From: an uncultured Fibrobacter sp.
GTDB lineage: Bacteria; Fibrobacterota; Fibrobacteria; Fibrobacterales; Fibrobacteraceae
Reading direction: 5' to 3'
Assembly (NCBI GenBank): GCA_937891805.1
Contig: CALATK010000254.1
Location: 1 to 11,659 of the forward strand
DNA: 11,659 bases
Below the pieces are notes generated by a model. That model ran no database searches. It saw only the letters and a program-made list of their open reading frames with translations, and was not told where the DNA came from. Position numbers and translations under genes: made by a program. How positions within the stretch are numbered: the first letter of the stretch is position 1; the number at the start of each line of letters is the position of its first letter. This document shows, piece after piece, positions 1 to 5,385 of this stretch.

Positions 1-223
1 CGGCTTGTTCCGCAGGTGCGGCCTGTTCGGCGGTGGCTTCTGCTGCCGGAGCAGCCTGTTCGGCAGCGGGGGCTGCCTGTTCGGTTGCTGCAGGGGCTGC
101 GGCTTCGGCTGCCGGTGCGGCTTGTTCAGCCGGGGCTGCAGGCTGCTGTGCGGCAGGTGCTGCTTCGGGAGCGGCAAAAACGGATGCCGCCAACACGCAG
201 GACAATAGAATCATTTTTTTCAT
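1..223 (-). CDS. Exported Ala/Pro/Glu/Gln-repeat protein, N-terminal part (runs off left edge)
   Basis: Reading the minus strand from the ATG at 223 gives an open frame to the window edge. It starts MKKMILLSCVLAASVFA, a typical Sec signal peptide with likely cleavage after VFA. The rest is low complexity, built on the pattern EQAAPAA/AEAAAPAA, and is rich in Ala, Pro, Glu and Gln. Such segments usually act as flexible linkers in periplasmic or envelope proteins; the functional domain, if any, lies outside the window. A good Shine-Dalgarno (AAAGGAG, minus strand at 240-234) sits 10 nt before the ATG and fixes the start. Plus-strand ORFs over the same bases encode improbable Cys/Gly/Ala-rich peptides without a ribosome site and are shadows. 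The gene is divergent from the exported protein gene at 345. Function unknown; the existence of the gene is well supported. Confidence 0.8.
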   Translation of the reverse strand, partial: MKKMILLSCVLAASVFAAPEAAPAAQQPAAPAEQAAPAAEAAAPAATEQAAPAAEQAAPAAEATAEQAAPAEQA

Positions 224-233
224 GAAAAAGAAT

Positions 234-240
234 CTCCTTT
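234..240 (-). promoter_or_regulatory. Ribosome binding site AAAGGAG for the left-edge gene
   Basis: On the minus strand AAAGGAG lies 10 nt upstream of the ATG at 223. It is one of only a few clear Shine-Dalgarno sites in this window and decides the start codon of the truncated repeat-protein gene. Confidence 0.7.
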
Positions 241-344
241 CAATATTCAATATATGAGAATTTTAGAAAAAAAATAGGGCTTTGGGGCTTGTAAAAACTG
301 ATTTTCTTAAAAAAATGTTATGTTATAGTCAAACGAGGTTTATT

Positions 345-1421
345 TTGAAGAAAATTATAGTGTTTCTGCTCCTGTCCTTTGCGGTAGTCGTTTATTCTCA
401 AGAAACTTTGCCCGTCTACAAGATGGTCAAGGGAAAAATCAACGAAGATGCTCCTGTGGGCGAATTGAATCGTTCGGACTGGATCAAGGAGTTGCCTATA
501 CCTCAGGTCAAGGTAAAGAAGGTTTCCTGGGTCAAGGAAACGGTGCAGGTGAAGGACAAAAAGGGCAAGGTGGTCAAGGACAAGAAGGGGAAGCCCAAGA
601 CCAAGGTCAAAAAGAAAAAAGTGGTGAAATACGTGATGGAGGACCCGAAGGAACCTCCCAAGTTCGTCCCCATTGACTGCAAGATTGGTAAAGTCTACGC
701 CAGACGTTCGGAACTGGCCCGCTTCCAGCAGGAATCCATGGATTTAAGTGGAGAGTATGCCTCCACTACCGGTAGCCTGGTCCTGAAAAAATCTCCCAAT
801 AATCCTGGCAAGTTTACCGTGACCATCCAGAACGGTCCTTTGGGAGACCGCGCCGAAATAGAGGCCAGCGACATCCCGATGGAGGAGTCCACCAACGGCG
901 GGCGGCTCTCCTACAAGGAGGAGGGCTGCACTCTGGACATTAGCATTCTGAACCGCAAGGTAAAAGTGGTTCAGCGGGGCTGCGTGGACTACAATTCTGC
1001 AAGTTTCCAGTTGGAAGGCGAGTACAATACGTACAAAGGAAACACCCGCCGGGTAGAGGTGTTTGCCATGCCGGAACAGACCTTCAAGTTCAAGAAGTAT
1101 TTCTGGTGCGGTAGCGGCTTTGATTCTTGTGAAAAGGTCAAGGACGACAATGGCACCGTCTATATCACCTGGAGTAAGGACGGCAAGGGCTTTATCGAGC
1201 GCAAGGCGGGCGAAGATGTTCACGTGTACCGCCCCTTCGAACACATGATTCCCCGCAAGCGGGACTTTTACAAGGGCGAAAAGCCCGTGGTTATCAAGAC
1301 CAAGCGCACGGACATGGCGGGGGAGTGGATGATTTGGTACTACTATGCCAAGGCGGAACGCCTCAAGATGGTCCGGGCCGGCATGAACGAAGAAACGGCC
1401 TACATGGAAATATATGAGTAG
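345..1421 (+). CDS. Secreted protein with lysine-rich segment, unknown function
   Basis: I do not recognise a named family. The preferred start is the TTG at 345: GAGG at 335-338 is 6 nt upstream, and the product then opens LKKIIVFLLLSFAVVVYSQ, a compact Sec signal peptide with likely cleavage before Gln19. ATGs at 315 and 282 are in frame but lack a ribosome site and would put an odd extension before the signal. The product is 358 aa. Residues about 55-97 are extremely Lys-rich, with a short internal repeat (VKDKKGK twice). Then comes a beta-rich part containing LSGEY, GCTLDI, RGCVDY and LEGEY, which looks like a small periplasmic beta-sandwich or barrel. Several cysteines (GCTL, RGCV, FWCGSG, DSCEK) could form disulfides, consistent with export. 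The stop codon TAG lies inside the first unit of the tandem repeat at 1415. Divergent from the left-edge gene and separated from cimA by repeats and a terminator-like hairpin, so probably monocistronic. Confidence 0.75.
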   Translation: MKKIIVFLLLSFAVVVYSQETLPVYKMVKGKINEDAPVGELNRSDWIKELPIPQVKVKKVSWVKETVQVKDKKGKVVKDKKGKPKTKVKKKKVVKYVMEDPKEPPKFVPIDCKIGKVYARRSELARFQQESMDLSGEYASTTGSLVLKKSPNNPGKFTVTIQNGPLGDRAEIEASDIPMEESTNGGRLSYKEEGCTLDISILNRKVKVVQRGCVDYNSASFQLEGEYNTYKGNTRRVEVFAMPEQTFKFKKYFWCGSGFDSCEKVKDDNGTVYITWSKDGKGFIERKAGEDVHVYRPFEHMIPRKRDFYKGEKPVVIKTKRTDMAGEWMIWYYYAKAERLKMVRAGMNEETAYMEIYE

Positions 1422-1470
1422 TGAGTTGTGAGTGGTGAGTTGTGAGTAGTGAGTTATGAGTAGTGAGTTA
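1415..1470 (+). repeat. Heptamer tandem repeat, 8 units of TGAGTDR
   Basis: The stretch reads as eight uninterrupted heptamers: TGAGTAG, TGAGTTG, TGAGTGG, TGAGTTG, TGAGTAG, TGAGTTA, TGAGTAG, TGAGTTA, also describable as four 14-mers. It begins inside the last codons of the preceding gene and supplies that gene's TAG stop. Since 7 is not a multiple of 3, plus-strand frames through it meet TGA or TAG quickly, while the minus strand stays largely open and gives THNSLL-like spurious peptides. It resembles the short tandemly repeated heptamers known from cyanobacteria; no function is evident. Confidence 0.9.
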
Positions 1471-1511
1471 TGGGTTTTGGGGAATAAACTCTTGAATTTT
1501 ACAATGCTCGT

Positions 1512-1532
1512 AACTGAAAACTGACAACTGTC
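1512..1532 (+). repeat. Second short heptamer repeat, 3 units of AACTGNN
   Basis: Three consecutive heptamers are visible: AACTGAA, AACTGAC and AACTGTC. They have the same unit length as the repeat at 1415-1470 but a different sequence, in the same 158-bp intergenic region. Confidence 0.6.
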
Positions 1533-1544
1533 GGGCTTCGCCCT

Positions 1545-1567
1545 GCCGACCATCGGCCTATTTTTTT
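1545..1567 (+). terminator. Candidate intrinsic terminator between the exported protein gene and cimA
   Basis: GCCGA (1545-1549), loop CCA, TCGGC (1553-1557) form a 5-bp stem with a 3-nt loop, followed after CTA by seven T (1561-1567). An alternative, longer fold pairs GTCGG (1530-1534) with CCGAC. It would stop readthrough from the upstream gene. The T-tract runs directly into the candidate cimA promoter box. The short stem makes it weak. Confidence 0.45.
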
Positions 1568-1574
1568 ATCTTTG
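1567..1574 (+). promoter_or_regulatory. TATCTTTG promoter box, 5 nt before cimA ATG
   Basis: TATCTTTG fits the Bacteroidota -7 consensus TAnnTTTG. Only GTCGT separates it from the ATG at 1580, and there is no Shine-Dalgarno. If the box works as in Bacteroides, transcription would start at or next to the A of the start codon, giving a leaderless mRNA. No convincing TTTG -33 element is visible at the usual spacing. Confidence 0.5.
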
Positions 1575-1579
1575 GTCGT

Positions 1580-3298
1580 ATGAAAGTTTTTTTGTACGAC
1601 ACGACCCTCCGCGACGGTAACCAGGATAGGAAAATCAGTTTGTCCCTGGCGGACAAACTGCAGATAGCAAGGCTCCTGGACAGTTTCGGTTTTGACTACA
1701 TCGAAGGTGGCTGGCCGAACCCTAGCAACCCCACCGACGAGGAATTCTTCCAGAAGATCAAGGAAGTCAAGCTGAAGCATGCAAAGATCGCGGCTTTCGG
1801 CTCCACACGTCGCCCCAAGGTGCTGCCCGAAAAGGACCCGCTGCTGCAGGCCCTGGTAAAGTCCGGTGCTCCCGTAAAGACCATTTTCGGCAAGAGCTGG
1901 GATTTGCATGTGACCGACGTTATCCGCACTACCCTGGAAGAAAACCTGGACATGATCGAGTCTTCTGTGGCATACCTCAAGGAACATTCCGAAGAGGTCA
2001 TCTACGATGCGGAACATTTCTTTGACGGCTACAAGGCGAACCCGGAATATGCCATCGAGACCCTCCGTGCGGCAGAAAAGGGCCATGCGGACTGTATCGT
2101 GCTTTGCGATACCAATGGCGGAACCATGCCTTGGGAACTGAAAAGCATTATCAAGGAAGTGAAAAAGCATATTTCCACACCTCTCGGGATCCACGTTCAC
2201 GATGATTCTGGACTTGCGGTGTGCAACAGCCTTTATGCCGTCAAGAACGGTGCCGTGATGGTACAGGGCGTAGTGAACGGCTTTGGTGAGCGTTGCGGAA
2301 ATGCGAACCTCACCACCATTGCTGCAGACCTGCATTTCAAGATGGACGCGAAGTTCTTTGCGGCCAAGAAGATTGCAAGGCTCCGTCAGTTGAGTAGCAG
2401 CATTGACCAGATTGTGAACCTGCCCAGCGATCCTCATGCCCCGTACGTAGGCGATGCTGCCTTTGCACACAAGGGTGGCGCCCACATTGACGGCGTGATG
2501 AAGGTTTCCCGCAGCTTCGAGCACATTGACCCCCATGCCGTGGGCAACGACCGTGTGTTTGTCACTAGCGATCAAGCGGGCGGTTCCCTGGTTGTGGAAA
2601 AACTCAAGGCTATCAAGCCGGGCATCGACAAGAAGGACCCTGTAGTGGGCAAGCTGCTCACGCTCATCAAGGAGCGTGAAAACGCTGGCTGGCATTTCGA
2701 TTCTGCCGAGGCCAGTTTCAAACTGTTGGTCTATCGTCATTTGGGCATGGTGCAGGAGCCTTTTAAGGTGCTGGGCTACCGTGTTATCGAAGACAAGACC
2801 ACTCAGGGGGTGTCTGTTTCACAGGCAACGGTCAAGCTCCAGATTGGCGACAAGATCAGCCATCAGGTGAGTGAGGGCGACGGCCCGGTGAACGCTCTGG
2901 ACGCAGCGCTGCGCAAGGCACTGCTCCCGTTTTTCCCGAATATGGCGAAAGTCCGCCTGGACGACTTCAAGGTCCGTGTTCTCGGTAGCAATGTTGCTTC
3001 TGACGCTACGGTCCGTGTGTGGACCACCTTCGGTGACGAGAAGGGCTACTGGAACGTGGTGGGCGTTTCCAGCAACATCATCGAAGCGTCCTGGATGGCG
3101 TTCGTAGATGGACTTACCTACAAGATTTTGTTGGACGAGAAGGTCATTGAAAAGCCCTACAAGCATATCGATGTGAAACCGGTTGCGGCCGCGGGGCAGG
3201 CAAGTGCCGTGACGAAAGAAGAACCCGCTTCGGCGAAAGTCAAGAAGTTGAGCGCCCGCAAGGTTCGGAACCTGGCCGGCATTACGAGGAAGAAATAA
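1580..3298 (+). CDS. cimA: (R)-citramalate synthase
   Basis: Condenses pyruvate with acetyl-CoA to (R)-citramalate, the first step of the threonine-independent isoleucine route; cytoplasmic. The 572-aa product has the HMGL-like/IPMS TIM barrel at about 1-265, with the YDTTLRDGNQ active-site motif (6-15), IEGGWP (41-46, typical of CimA rather than LeuA), the metal-binding HVHDDSG (205-211) and FGERCGNANL (235-244). The linker region follows (FAHKGGAHIDGV, 295-306), then a LeuA-type allosteric dimerisation domain (about 395-525), which in relatives senses the end product isoleucine. The last ~40 residues form an Ala/Lys-rich tail beyond the usual end of the family, and the final codons coincide with a 10-bp repeat motif. 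ATG 1580 has no Shine-Dalgarno but sits 5 nt after TATCTTTG. LeuA or homocitrate synthase are alternatives, but the CimA signature motifs fit better. Confidence 0.93.
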   Translation: MKVFLYDTTLRDGNQDRKISLSLADKLQIARLLDSFGFDYIEGGWPNPSNPTDEEFFQKIKEVKLKHAKIAAFGSTRRPKVLPEKDPLLQALVKSGAPVKTIFGKSWDLHVTDVIRTTLEENLDMIESSVAYLKEHSEEVIYDAEHFFDGYKANPEYAIETLRAAEKGHADCIVLCDTNGGTMPWELKSIIKEVKKHISTPLGIHVHDDSGLAVCNSLYAVKNGAVMVQGVVNGFGERCGNANLTTIAADLHFKMDAKFFAAKKIARLRQLSSSIDQIVNLPSDPHAPYVGDAAFAHKGGAHIDGVMKVSRSFEHIDPHAVGNDRVFVTSDQAGGSLVVEKLKAIKPGIDKKDPVVGKLLTLIKERENAGWHFDSAEASFKLLVYRHLGMVQEPFKVLGYRVIEDKTTQGVSVSQATVKLQIGDKISHQVSEGDGPVNALDAALRKALLPFFPNMAKVRLDDFKVRVLGSNVASDATVRVWTTFGDEKGYWNVVGVSSNIIEASWMAFVDGLTYKILLDEKVIEKPYKHIDVKPVAAAGQASAVTKEEPASAKVKKLSARKVRNLAGITRKK

Positions 3299-3314
3299 AT
3301 TTGTCATTACGAGG
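3280..3314 (+). repeat. 10-bp direct repeat CATTACGAGG straddling the cimA stop
   Basis: CATTACGAGG occurs at 3280-3289 (inside the last cimA codons) and again at 3305-3314, where it begins the dispersed palindrome. The cimA stop TAA (3296-3298) lies between. The 3' end of cimA may have been rewritten by a partial copy of the element, or this may be a remnant of its insertion. Confidence 0.55.
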
Positions 3315-3401
3315 GAGCGTAGCGACCGAAGTAATCTCTTGCCATAGCCTATGAAAATGCTTGTTTGAGATTGCTTTGCTCCTACGGAGCTCGCAAAGAC
3401 G
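3303..3401. repeat. Dispersed imperfect palindrome (REP/MITE-like)
   Basis: The left arm (3303-3338, GTCATTACGAGG...GAAGTAATCTC) and the right arm (3367-3401, GAGATTGCTTTGC...GCAAAGACG) are imperfect inverted copies around a ~28-nt centre. The right arm holds a small perfect hairpin, GCTCC-TAC-GGAGC. The sequence type CATTGCGAGG...AAGCAATCTC is a familiar non-coding palindrome dispersed in many bacterial genomes. Antisense reading gives the typical spurious peptide ending in LPRNDK. It contains no ORF of its own and lies just upstream of the truncated hisD copy, at the left edge of the A+T-rich island. Confidence 0.7.
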
Positions 3402-3420
3402 CGATACGGAATGAACGATT

Positions 3421-3501
3421 ATGAAAATTGTAAAAGTTATTCCGAAATCTGCTGAAATTGAACGCATCTGCGGGCGCGAAGTCGGCGGATTTGTTTTTTG
3501 A
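3421..3501 (+). pseudogene. Truncated duplicate of the hisD 5' end
   Basis: From ATG 3421 the frame reads MKIVKVIPKSAEIERICGRE then VGGFVF and stops at TGA 3499-3501. hisD at 5386 reads MIITKVTPKSAEIERICGRE. At DNA level 3433-3484 matches 5398-5449 over 52 nt with one mismatch (3440 T versus 5405 C). The first 12 nt after ATG are less alike, and similarity ends abruptly at 3485. No TAnnTTTG box or Shine-Dalgarno precedes it, so it is a non-functional remnant that marks the left boundary of an insertion between cimA and hisD. Confidence 0.85.
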
Positions 3502-3554
3502 AAGTTTTCTTAGGCGAAAGCGGAATGAAAATGAACTTTAAACAAATGTTTGTA

Positions 3555-4397
3555 ATGAAGAAAGTTCTAATGATAATTGTTTTCTTTTCAACAATGTTAT
3601 TTTCAGCTGAATTTGAGAATCCACAAACGAATCTCCGATTTGGCACAGAATTATGGTTCGTAAATGACTACCTAACGTTTCAATTTGGCAATGCTTGTTC
3701 CAATAGTTTTGTCAATTGTATCAAAGACACTTCATCATCTTACGAGGGCTTTAATGGATTAGCATATTATTCAACGATTGATACAACCATCGTTGTTTTT
3801 GTAAGTACAGAACATGTGAATAAAATAACGATTTTTTCTATTTATCCATTTTCGCTTTCTTCGCCAATGGGGACAAACCTAAAAGATGTTTTAAGAACAG
3901 AATTTATGCACTTGCAGGAGTGGGGAGTCCTCAACATTTCAAAAGATAGCGCATCAATTTTAATTGACAAAATTATATTCGATATGTTAGGGGGGGAATG
4001 CGATTGGGATAGCATTAGTGACAGCAACTATGTCAATACAACTAGAGATCTTTCTAATCTCGGTAGTTATCATTATGATGCAATTTGTGATACACTTTAT
4101 GATTGCTGTGGGGAGCCGGTTGATGGTGGAACTGCAATAATTGACAACTGGTGGACTTTGCTTCCTGATGAAAAACCGACTTCCGTTTCCAAGACTCCGA
4201 TCAAAAATAGATTCCGTCTATCCCGCATGAACCATGAAACATTCTTTGTTGAAGGAATAAATGAAGCCACACCCTACAAAGTGTTCGATGTCAACGGCAT
4301 TCTCCTGAAACAAGGCCTTGTTCAAAATGGCGTCGTGCAAGTTCCAAAGACACCTTCTATTCTTGATATTGCTCACCAGAAATTTTTGCTGAAATAA
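3555..4397 (+). CDS. Secreted six-cysteine protein, paralogue 1, with sorting-domain-like C-terminus
   Basis: Family not recognised. Aligning with the neighbour at 4533 sets the start at ATG 3555 (MKKVLMIIVFFSTMLFSA versus MNKVLMTIVFLTTMLLSA); upstream in-frame starts at 3525 and 3546 would add a tail before the signal peptide. No ribosome site is seen at 3555. The product is 280 aa with Sec signal 1-18. Six cysteines (48, 55, 149, 178, 184, 185) are all conserved in the paralogue, suggesting disulfides. Highly conserved blocks are FMHLQEWGVLNISKDSAS (117-134) and DGGTAIIDNWWTLLPDEKPTS (190-210). The C-terminal ~60 residues (YKVFDVNGILLKQG ... KFLLK) look like the beta-sandwich sorting domains of type IX secretion substrates; this is an inference from pattern only. 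The gene is strikingly A+T-rich (the line from 3541 has 13 G/C in 60, against 32 in 60 in hisD at 5461), suggesting recent acquisition. Confidence 0.75.
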   Translation: MKKVLMIIVFFSTMLFSAEFENPQTNLRFGTELWFVNDYLTFQFGNACSNSFVNCIKDTSSSYEGFNGLAYYSTIDTTIVVFVSTEHVNKITIFSIYPFSLSSPMGTNLKDVLRTEFMHLQEWGVLNISKDSASILIDKIIFDMLGGECDWDSISDSNYVNTTRDLSNLGSYHYDAICDTLYDCCGEPVDGGTAIIDNWWTLLPDEKPTSVSKTPIKNRFRLSRMNHETFFVEGINEATPYKVFDVNGILLKQGLVQNGVVQVPKTPSILDIAHQKFLLK

Positions 4398-4398
4398 T

Positions 4399-4518
4399 GA
4401 AGTGCTATTAAATGTTTATGGAAGATTCCTAGGGAATGGAGTGATTGTTCATCAGAACACCGATGTATACCGCGTTGACTTCAACCCTATTCAATCTGTG
4501 TTAGAAATATCATTTTAA
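4399..4518 (+). pseudogene. Possible gene remnant between the paralogues
   Basis: With no start codon, the frame from 4399 stays open for 39 codons to TAA 4516-4518 and includes LLNVYGRFLGNGVIVH and VYRVDFNPIQSVLEISF. The alternating hydrophobic/polar pattern and VYGR...NGV resemble the end of a beta-sandwich C-terminal domain like those of the flanking genes, but in another frame. It may be the 3' remnant of a lost third copy or of an unrelated gene. An open frame of this length can also occur by chance, so this is tentative. Confidence 0.25.
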
Positions 4519-4520
4519 GT

Positions 4521-4526
4521 AGGAGG
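4521..4526 (+). promoter_or_regulatory. Shine-Dalgarno AGGAGG for paralogue 2
   Basis: AGGAGG lies 6 nt before ATG 4533 and fixes the start of paralogue 2. Paralogue 1 has no equivalent, so the two copies are probably translated at different levels. Strong SD sites are rare among the plus-strand genes here, in line with a separate origin of the cassette. Confidence 0.75.
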
Positions 4527-4532
4527 CTTGGG

Positions 4533-5336
4533 ATGAATAAAGTTCTAATGACAATAGTGTTTCTAACGACGATGTTGTTATCAGCTGAGTTTGATAATCC
4601 TCAAAGTAATTTCAGACAAGGAACACAATTAGAATTCGGACTAAATTACATAGCTTTCAATTTTGGAAAAACCTGTTCCTTGAATTATATTAATTGTGTT
4701 ACGGACGAGTATGGTCCCCTTTATGGATTTGCTTATTATTCAACATTAGATACAAACTTTGCTGTATTTGTAAACGTTTATGCTAGTAGAATCACTATTT
4801 TTAATATTCATACAGGTTCTTTTTTCGAAGAAAGAGATATCACGCTTAGTCAAATACTTAAACAGGAATTTATTAATCTGCAAGAATGGGGTGTTGTAAA
4901 TATATCAAAGGATAGTGCATCTAGTTTAATAGATAGAATGGTTTATAATATGCTTGAATGCAAAGTAGATATGGCGGATATCTACAACGCAAATGATATG
5001 GTTTCTGTATATACGCATATAGCGTCATGCGACACCTTTGAATGTTGTGCTGAACCGACTGATGGTGGAACTGCAATGATTGAGAACTGGTGGAGTTTGC
5101 TTCCTGATGAAAAACCGACTTCTATTTCTAAGACACGGATTAAAAATAGATTTCGTCTGTCTCGCATGAATCGGAAAACTTTTTTTGTTGAAGGATTCGA
5201 CGAAGCCTCTCCCTACAAAATATTTGATGTCAACGGCATCCTTTTGAAACAAGGACAAACCGAAAACGGGCAAATCTATGTTCCCAAGACACCCTCCATC
5301 TTAGATATCGAACATAAGAAAGTTTTGTTGAAATAA
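4533..5336 (+). CDS. Secreted six-cysteine protein, paralogue 2, with sorting-domain-like C-terminus
   Basis: The 267-aa tandem paralogue of the product of the gene at 3555. The start ATG 4533 is supported by a perfect AGGAGG 6 nt upstream and by a signal peptide MNKVLMTIVFLTTMLLSA. All six cysteines are retained (48, 55, 143, 166, 171, 172). The central block INLQEWGVVNISKDSAS and the block DGGTAMIENWWSLLPDEKPTS are nearly the same in both copies; the most variable stretch lies between cysteines 3 and 4. The C-terminal region (YKIFDVNGILLKQG ... KVLLK) is the best conserved, also at DNA level (for example around 4125-4230 versus 5065-5170), as expected for a tandem duplication or for selection on an export signal. 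Like its partner it is A+T-rich (the line from 4861 has 19 G/C in 60). Cell-surface or extracellular location is likely; function unknown. Confidence 0.8.
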   Translation: MNKVLMTIVFLTTMLLSAEFDNPQSNFRQGTQLEFGLNYIAFNFGKTCSLNYINCVTDEYGPLYGFAYYSTLDTNFAVFVNVYASRITIFNIHTGSFFEERDITLSQILKQEFINLQEWGVVNISKDSASSLIDRMVYNMLECKVDMADIYNANDMVSVYTHIASCDTFECCAEPTDGGTAMIENWWSLLPDEKPTSISKTRIKNRFRLSRMNRKTFFVEGFDEASPYKIFDVNGILLKQGQTENGQIYVPKTPSILDIEHKKVLLK

Positions 5337-5350
5337 CTTTTTGTTTTTTT
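5319..5350 (+). terminator. Weak candidate terminator after paralogue 2
   Basis: AAAGTT (5319-5324) can pair with AACTTT (5335-5340), followed by TTG and a run of T to 5351. The stem is A/T-only apart from one G-C pair and overlaps the 3' end of the gene, so support is weak. The T run continues into the hisD promoter box, mirroring the arrangement before cimA. Confidence 0.25.
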
Positions 5351-5358
5351 TATCTTTG
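5351..5358 (+). promoter_or_regulatory. TATCTTTG promoter box upstream of hisD
   Basis: TATCTTTG fits TAnnTTTG, and together with the preceding T run it repeats the sequence TTTTTTTATCTTTG also found before cimA. A TTG at 5328-5330 lies 20 nt upstream, a spacing compatible with a -33 element. The predicted start is ~20 nt before ATG 5386, leaving a short leader without Shine-Dalgarno. The box lies inside the island boundary, so intact hisD has its own promoter despite the insertion. Confidence 0.5.
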
Positions 5359-5385
5359 TAGACATCTAATATCTTATTTCCTACT

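Noticed and set aside
5..257. Three plus-strand ORFs rich in Cys, Gly and Ala
   Set aside because: The minus strand gives a proper signal peptide, a Shine-Dalgarno and a plausible repeat protein; the plus-strand ORFs are shadows.
744..1553. 269-codon antisense frame including THNSLL-like peptides
   Set aside because: The repetitive peptide is just the heptamer repeat read backwards, and the rest is antisense to the exported protein gene.
1499..2740. 413-codon open frame antisense to cimA
   Set aside because: It lies entirely opposite a well-identified gene, has no ribosome site and no recognisable motif; it results from codon bias of cimA.
3282..3467. 61-codon minus-strand ORF across the palindrome
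   Set aside because: Its LPRNDK-type end is the well-known spurious translation of this class of dispersed palindrome.
3498..3554. Longer N-terminus for paralogue 1
   Set aside because: The extension is absent from paralogue 2, precedes the signal peptide and overlaps the end of the truncated hisD copy.
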